Source: a virus
Strand: one strand, 5' to 3'
Length of the DNA: 57,892 nt
IMG/VR virus record: IMGVR_UViG_3300022821_000022
Location: 1 to 57,892 of that record
Position 1 is the first letter of the stretch. Each line of letters opens with the position of its first letter. The notes beneath the pieces were generated by a model. That model saw only the letters and a list, made by a program, of their open reading frames with translations. It was not told the origin of the DNA and did no database searches. This document shows positions 54,570 to 57,892 of this stretch, piece after piece. Made by a program: the position numbers and the translations under genes.

Positions 54570-55708
54570 TGGACAAACCCGGTCGGGGTTTGCGGTGTTT
54601 GCGGAACTTCGTCGGGCGTGCGATCCCAGGTGAGATCTACGCTGTATATCTGTTCGGCTAGATCTAGTTCAGCATCCCTTCGCAAGGAAGCATCCCGTAT
54701 CAAGGCATTGCGCTGTGTCGCTGGAATATCAGAGTTCGCATTAACTGAGGACACGTAAGACGTATAGGTCGCGTTTGCATTGGCAACCGCATTCTGTATG
54801 TTCGTGTTCCTCTGCATTTCTATGGTGTCAGCGGTGTTTTGGTCGCGGGAGTCCCGGTCTAGCCCAGCCTCATTAAAGCGGTCGGCTGATATCTTCTCGT
54901 CAGAGGTAAGCTGAAGGCCTTGGCGCTCTTTCGCCGCTGCGTCGGCCATGCCCTGTATCGCGGCACGGTTCACGCCATCAGCGAGAAGGCGCTGCATAGC
55001 AGAGGCGTCCTGCTGGGCCTGAATCTCTTTTTGGCCCGTAATCTGCTGGTCCTGTAGCTGCGTGTTGTACCCGAATCCCTGCGCGGCAAGGTTCTTTTGG
55101 TGTGTCTGGCTCGCGTCCTGCGTGGCAATTTCCATCGCCACGCCAAGCCCAGCCTTGGTGCCTTCGCCGGCCGCCATGGACGAATTAACCAGGCCCCGCT
55201 TGTTCATGGTTTTCATGGCCTCGCCACGGGCCTTTTCCATGAGCGGGCTTGTAGACGCGATCAATCCAGGAAGGCGGCTCTCAACCGTATCGTTCGCCAT
55301 TTGTGGCTGGTCGGTAAGAACGGAGTCCTGGCCTTGTGCGGCAGGCAGGTTCGGCAATCCGGGTGCTGCCGGAGTTGCCGGAGTTGCCGGAGTTGCCGGA
55401 GTTGCCGGAGTCGCTGCGGGAGGAGCAGACAAGCCCGCTCGACGCGCAGAAAGAGAGGCGGCGATCCGTCTGGCCGACGCACCATGGTTAGGGTCGTTAA
55501 ACCGAGACTCATGGCCTGCGATTTCCCGGTCCAGGGCGCCGATATCGGTAATCGAGCTACCATTAGATATCAGGCGGTCCTCAAACCCCTGGAATTCGCT
55601 AGACTTCGCCCAATCTGTATCGGACAGGCTGGACCCCTTACGCGCTGCGGCGTAATCGGAATTAATTAGATCCCGTTCTTCCTGTCCTGTTATTGGGTTC
55701 ACAGCCAT
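54566..55708 (-). CDS. Internal virion protein candidate with Ala-Thr-Pro repeats
   Basis: This is a 380-residue protein. The N-terminal 90 residues are polar and helical. Residues about 95-115 are a tandem ATP/APA repeat (encoded by 9-bp units at 55365-55409). The middle contains 'RGLVNSSMAAGEGTKAGLGVAMEIATQDASQTHQ' and a long Gln-rich helix (QDQQITGQKEIQAQQDASAM). The 'R-G-L-x-N-S-S-x-A' motif recurs in internal or core proteins of N4-capsid and related phages. It is probably packed in the head and ejected with DNA. No catalytic residues. Confidence 0.7.
   Translation of the reverse strand: MAVNPITGQEERDLINSDYAAARKGSSLSDTDWAKSSEFQGFEDRLISNGSSITDIGALDREIAGHESRFNDPNHGASARRIAASLSARRAGLSAPPAATPATPATPATPATPAAPGLPNLPAAQGQDSVLTDQPQMANDTVESRLPGLIASTSPLMEKARGEAMKTMNKRGLVNSSMAAGEGTKAGLGVAMEIATQDASQTHQKNLAAQGFGYNTQLQDQQITGQKEIQAQQDASAMQRLLADGVNRAAIQGMADAAAKERQGLQLTSDEKISADRFNEAGLDRDSRDQNTADTIEMQRNTNIQNAVANANATYTSYVSSVNANSDIPATQRNALIRDASLRRDAELDLAEQIYSVDLTWDRTPDEVPQTPQTPTGFVQ
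55365..55409. repeat. Five 9-bp tandem units in the 54566-55708 gene
   Basis: One GCTGCCGGA unit is followed by four GTTGCCGGA units. They are in frame and encode the Ala-Thr-Pro repeats on the minus strand. They may vary in copy number. Confidence 0.85.
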
Positions 55709-55710
55709 GG

Positions 55711-56121
55711 TTAGGCCTCCGGCCAGTTGTCTAAAATCGACGCCGCTTCAACGTCTGTAATTATCCCGCTTGCCTCAAGCACGCCAAGATAAGCAACCGT
55801 CAATTCATCGTCGTGCGTCATAGACTGCGCCGCAAGATAGCCCTCATACGCAAGCCAAACGTTATCGTCAGTCGTTGCCGCCTTCGTGTCCTTGTCTATT
55901 TTTCTGAACCGCTGGACCGTGAGAAGTGTTGCTAGATATGCGCGGAATCCAGCAGGTGTGAGTTCACGGTAAGCTGAAGCAGGTGCTGGTTTGACGACAG
56001 GGACAGGCCCAAGGTCATTCACCGAAGCCACACCGGGAGTTCCGGTCCAGATGTCACGTTTAGAGACAGCCGTGTTTGTTGAACCGTCTTTTTTTGTGAG
56101 TCTGTAATTACGTAAACTCAT
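55711..56121 (-). CDS. Tail-fibre accessory/assembly-like protein
   Basis: The start is the ATG at 56119-56121, overlapping the stop of the adhesin-like gene (ATGA); five upstream codons are not needed. The 136-residue product starts MSLRNYRLTKKDGSTNTAVS. Its second half, 'TPAGFRAYLATLLTVQRFRKIDKDTKAA', is followed by 'MTHDDELTVAYLGVLEASGIITDVEAASILDNWPEA'. Small proteins after fibre genes frequently act as fibre chaperones or as minor tail parts. I do not recognise a named family. Confidence 0.6.
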   Translation of the reverse strand: MSLRNYRLTKKDGSTNTAVSKRDIWTGTPGVASVNDLGPVPVVKPAPASAYRELTPAGFRAYLATLLTVQRFRKIDKDTKAATTDDNVWLAYEGYLAAQSMTHDDELTVAYLGVLEASGIITDVEAASILDNWPEA

Positions 56122-57179
56122 ACTAGCGCACCCCAAATTTCAAGAACGATATAGCCGCCACCACCTAATCCGGCATCACCGTTACCGCCGCCGCCGCCAC
56201 CACCTAATCCGCCATCGCCTCCTTTTGATCCGGTCCCAGACCCAGCACCGCCACCGCCACCAAATATTCCACCGTCACCACCTGTACCAATGCTTGCGCC
56301 TTTAGAGTTAGCGGCTCCACCGCCCGCAAAATCACCCCCAGCACCGCCAACCGGTGTAGTATAGCCTGAAGCAGCGCCACCGCCGCCACCGGGCTCACCG
56401 TCGCCCGCCGTTGTGGCGCTTCCGTCACCACCGGCACCACCGCACATTCTCCAGCCATCGATGCGCGGAAAAGAGCTGCTACTGGCTAGACCGGCATTTA
56501 CAACTCCGCCTGTCGTACCACTCGCATCGCTATCAGCGCCGCCACCGCCACCGCCAGTTGTTGTTGAGGAAGTCGTGGCGATACCATTGACGCCAGCGCC
56601 GCCGCTTGTGTGATTCGTGGTTGTTGCCGTTGTTCCGGCTGTTAGAATACTTGCGCCACCAGCACACGATACATTGACACCAGCGTTGCCGCCGTTAGAC
56701 CCGTTACCCCACGGACCACCGGGCGAACCACCACCACCCATACAGTTTACCCAGGCGCTTGTTCCGCCGTCGCCACCATCCGCATTGTCTATATTACCGT
56801 CTGCACCAGTGCCACCCGCTGCGGCAGTGCTATCAATTTGGCCCTGTTCACCGCCAGGAGCCGTAACAGTCCACGTTCCGTTTGAAACAGTGCTAGAGCT
56901 TCCATCGGTATTTTTAGCAGCAGCAGCCGCAACCGTAGCTGTGATTGTTTCACCTTCAACCAGAACACGCAAATCATGAGCCCAGGCCGCACCCGCACCG
57001 CCACCGGGCTTTGTATTATCAGCCCCGCCGCCACCGCCACCCATTACCCTAGAAACGATCTGCTTCATTCCAGCGGTAACTGTAAAACTATCAGAAGCGG
57101 TTAACTCCATCGTTTTGATAAGGGCTAGACCACCCCCAACCGCAGCGGCAGCCGGGGCGTTATCTCCATAAAGGCCCAT
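56118..57179 (-). CDS. Glycine-rich adhesin-like tail protein
   Basis: This is a 353-residue protein. After about 65 residues it becomes extremely glycine-rich, with many runs of 4-7 Gly (GGGGGGADNTKPGGGAGAAW, GGGGGGGADSDASG). The Gly runs are separated by Ser/Thr/Asn/Asp loops. This is the layout of polyglycine-II sandwich receptor-binding proteins of phages (glycine-rich domain with variable loops), as known for gp38-type adhesins. A short C-terminal strand (GGGYIVLEIWGALV) is also typical of glycine-rich tail proteins. It is likely at the tip of the fibre and contacts the host receptor. Confidence 0.7.
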   Translation of the reverse strand: MGLYGDNAPAAAAVGGGLALIKTMELTASDSFTVTAGMKQIVSRVMGGGGGGADNTKPGGGAGAAWAHDLRVLVEGETITATVAAAAAKNTDGSSSTVSNGTWTVTAPGGEQGQIDSTAAAGGTGADGNIDNADGGDGGTSAWVNCMGGGGSPGGPWGNGSNGGNAGVNVSCAGGASILTAGTTATTTNHTSGGAGVNGIATTSSTTTGGGGGGADSDASGTTGGVVNAGLASSSSFPRIDGWRMCGGAGGDGSATTAGDGEPGGGGGAASGYTTPVGGAGGDFAGGGAANSKGASIGTGGDGGIFGGGGGAGSGTGSKGGDGGLGGGGGGGNGDAGLGGGGYIVLEIWGALV

Positions 57180-57520
57180 TAGACTGTCTCCCGATCGACC
57201 CAGCCATCCAGGACAATCATGCTCGATACGGCCGCGTATGCCGTAAGGGCAAGAGTGCTTTGGAGTATCGTTCTATCAAGGAGCGTGACGTGCCCTAGCG
57301 AGGATGGAACGGGAATCTCAGTAAGTTTTGCCCCGTCCTTTTCGAGGGTTAGCAATCGCGCCTCGCTGTCCAGGTTCATCGCCCGCACCGTCACATAGTC
57401 CGTCGTCCCTGACGTTGAGCCAGAGGTATGAACCGTGGTGTTGAGGCTGGATATCCCGGCAACCATGATAGGCCGCCCGTTAAGGCCAGCAGAGAAGGGA
57501 ATTCGTACAATCGTGCTCAT
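57179..57520 (-). CDS. Small tail-associated protein (113 residues)
   Basis: This beta-rich protein starts MSTIVRIPFSAGLNGRPIMV and continues with 'SSLNTTVHTSGSTSGTTDYVTV', 'LDSEARLLTLEKDGAKLTEIPVPSSLG' and 'TILQSTLALTAYAAVSSMIVLDGWVDRE'. The last part resembles short proteins encoded between fibre genes in N4-capsid phages. Its ATG overlaps the stop of the upstream fibre gene and its stop abuts the adhesin-like gene. A partial second copy lies at 1-138. Function unknown, probably virion-associated. Confidence 0.65.
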   Translation of the reverse strand: MSTIVRIPFSAGLNGRPIMVAGISSLNTTVHTSGSTSGTTDYVTVRAMNLDSEARLLTLEKDGAKLTEIPVPSSLGHVTLLDRTILQSTLALTAYAAVSSMIVLDGWVDRETV

Positions 57521-57892
57521 TATGCACCTGCATATAGTTGTGACCGCAGGACAAGATCGCCCTGCTCGGCTGTTTGGTTTAAGGCCAATACGTTTGCGAG
57601 AGTTACCTTGCGTTTCGCAGATAACCCCTCGTCATATATGGCAACGGTATCGTCCTCAGAGGGAGAGGCCTGGGCGGCCAGCCCGTCGATATCAAACGTG
57701 GTAATCGCGCCCACGTCGATTAGAGGATTAACAATGCGCCAATGGTTGCCCGTTGAATTGTAGGCAACGTCCGTAAAGGCATTGAGGAGCAATTCGCCGC
57801 CGGTTAACGCAGCGCCAGCAAATGTCACGACAGCCAAAGCGCCAAGTGCGCTCGCGTTAAGTGTGGCGGCCCCCGTGTTGGTCGCAACAGGT
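57383..57892. repeat. Imperfect terminal repeat, right copy
   Basis: This is the shorter version (510 nt) of the sequence at 1-609. Identity is highest at both ends and poorest in the C-terminal coding part of the fibre gene (57521-57690), where one 33-codon module is missing. Confidence 0.85.
57520..57892 (-). CDS. Tail fibre, second version, cut by window edge
   Basis: The frame is open to the window edge; 123 codons plus stop are visible (from PVATNTGAATLNASAL onward). It matches the 138-860 product closely over its first ~75 visible residues. The C-terminal part then differs: 'SPSEDDTVAIYDEGLSAKRK' is followed directly by 'ANVLALNQTAEQGDLVLRSQLYAGA', with only one of the two YD/KKV modules. 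The final residues agree again. So the variants differ by a module-sized insertion or deletion plus point changes. The N-terminus lies outside the window. Confidence 0.7.
   Translation of the reverse strand, partial: PVATNTGAATLNASALGALAVVTFAGAALTGGELLLNAFTDVAYNSTGNHWRIVNPLIDVGAITTFDIDGLAAQASPSEDDTVAIYDEGLSAKRKVTLANVLALNQTAEQGDLVLRSQLYAGA

Noticed and set aside
1-57892. Integrase, attachment sites or lysogeny module
   Set aside because: No recombinase motif was found on either strand. The XRE and LexA-type proteins alone do not establish lysogeny.

Overview
This 57.9 kb window is essentially a whole genome of a short-tailed (podovirus-type) bacteriophage. It has a terminase pair, a P22-type portal, a scaffold, an N4-gp56-family capsid protein, an adaptor and nozzle but no tape measure or tail sheath, a set of internal (ejection) proteins and a complete lysis cassette. 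No integrase, DNA polymerase, RNA polymerase, tRNA, rRNA or CRISPR array was seen. Most of the window is GC-rich; roughly 33.3-36.4 kb is clearly more AT-rich. The host is probably a proteobacterium: there is an i-spanin/o-spanin pair for an outer membrane, and several small families (DUF7007-like, P63C-like, the 27439 family) that I associate with alphaproteobacteria and their phages. The host assignment is inference.

Layout. Transcription diverges at about 27.26-27.44 kb. Rightward from there (27.4-36.4 kb) lies an early-type region: about twenty small genes, a coiled-coil protein followed by a RecT/Bet-type annealing protein, a LexA-type DNA-binding domain, an XRE regulator, and an AT-rich end containing decayed gene fragments. 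Leftward from 27.26 kb every gene is on the minus strand. The order is replication (AAA ATPase, DUF1376-like protein), a ribbon-helix-helix-like protein, an adenine-type DNA methyltransferase beside a PD-(D/E)XK-like nuclease, and a protein with a twin-arginine-like leader. Then comes a sugar/glycan cassette of about 8.7 kb (WbqC-like protein, three SAM methyltransferases, FAD oxidoreductase, DegT aminotransferase, epimerase/dehydratase, glycosyltransferase), followed by terminase, portal, scaffold, capsid, head decoration, adaptor, nozzle and fibres.

The window ends carry an imperfect repeat (1-609 and 57383-57892) inside a tail-fibre gene. If the ends join, the leftward block continues from 57.5 kb: fibre proteins, a glycine-rich adhesin-like protein, five internal virion proteins including a GNAT acetyltransferase, a 3,715-residue polyvalent protein (helicase + DNA methyltransferase + zincin + LPD-like C-terminus), a TPR/GT9-like glycosyltransferase and the lysis genes, converging with the early region at about 36.4 kb.

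Most notable: a phage-borne nucleotide-sugar pathway with two separate protein-type glycosyltransferases, one directly downstream of the giant virion protein and possibly overlapping it by 337 nt in another reading frame; the giant protein itself; two sequence versions of the fibre C-terminus differing by one 33-residue module; and a freshly duplicated gene pair with a 14-bp tandem duplication at its start.
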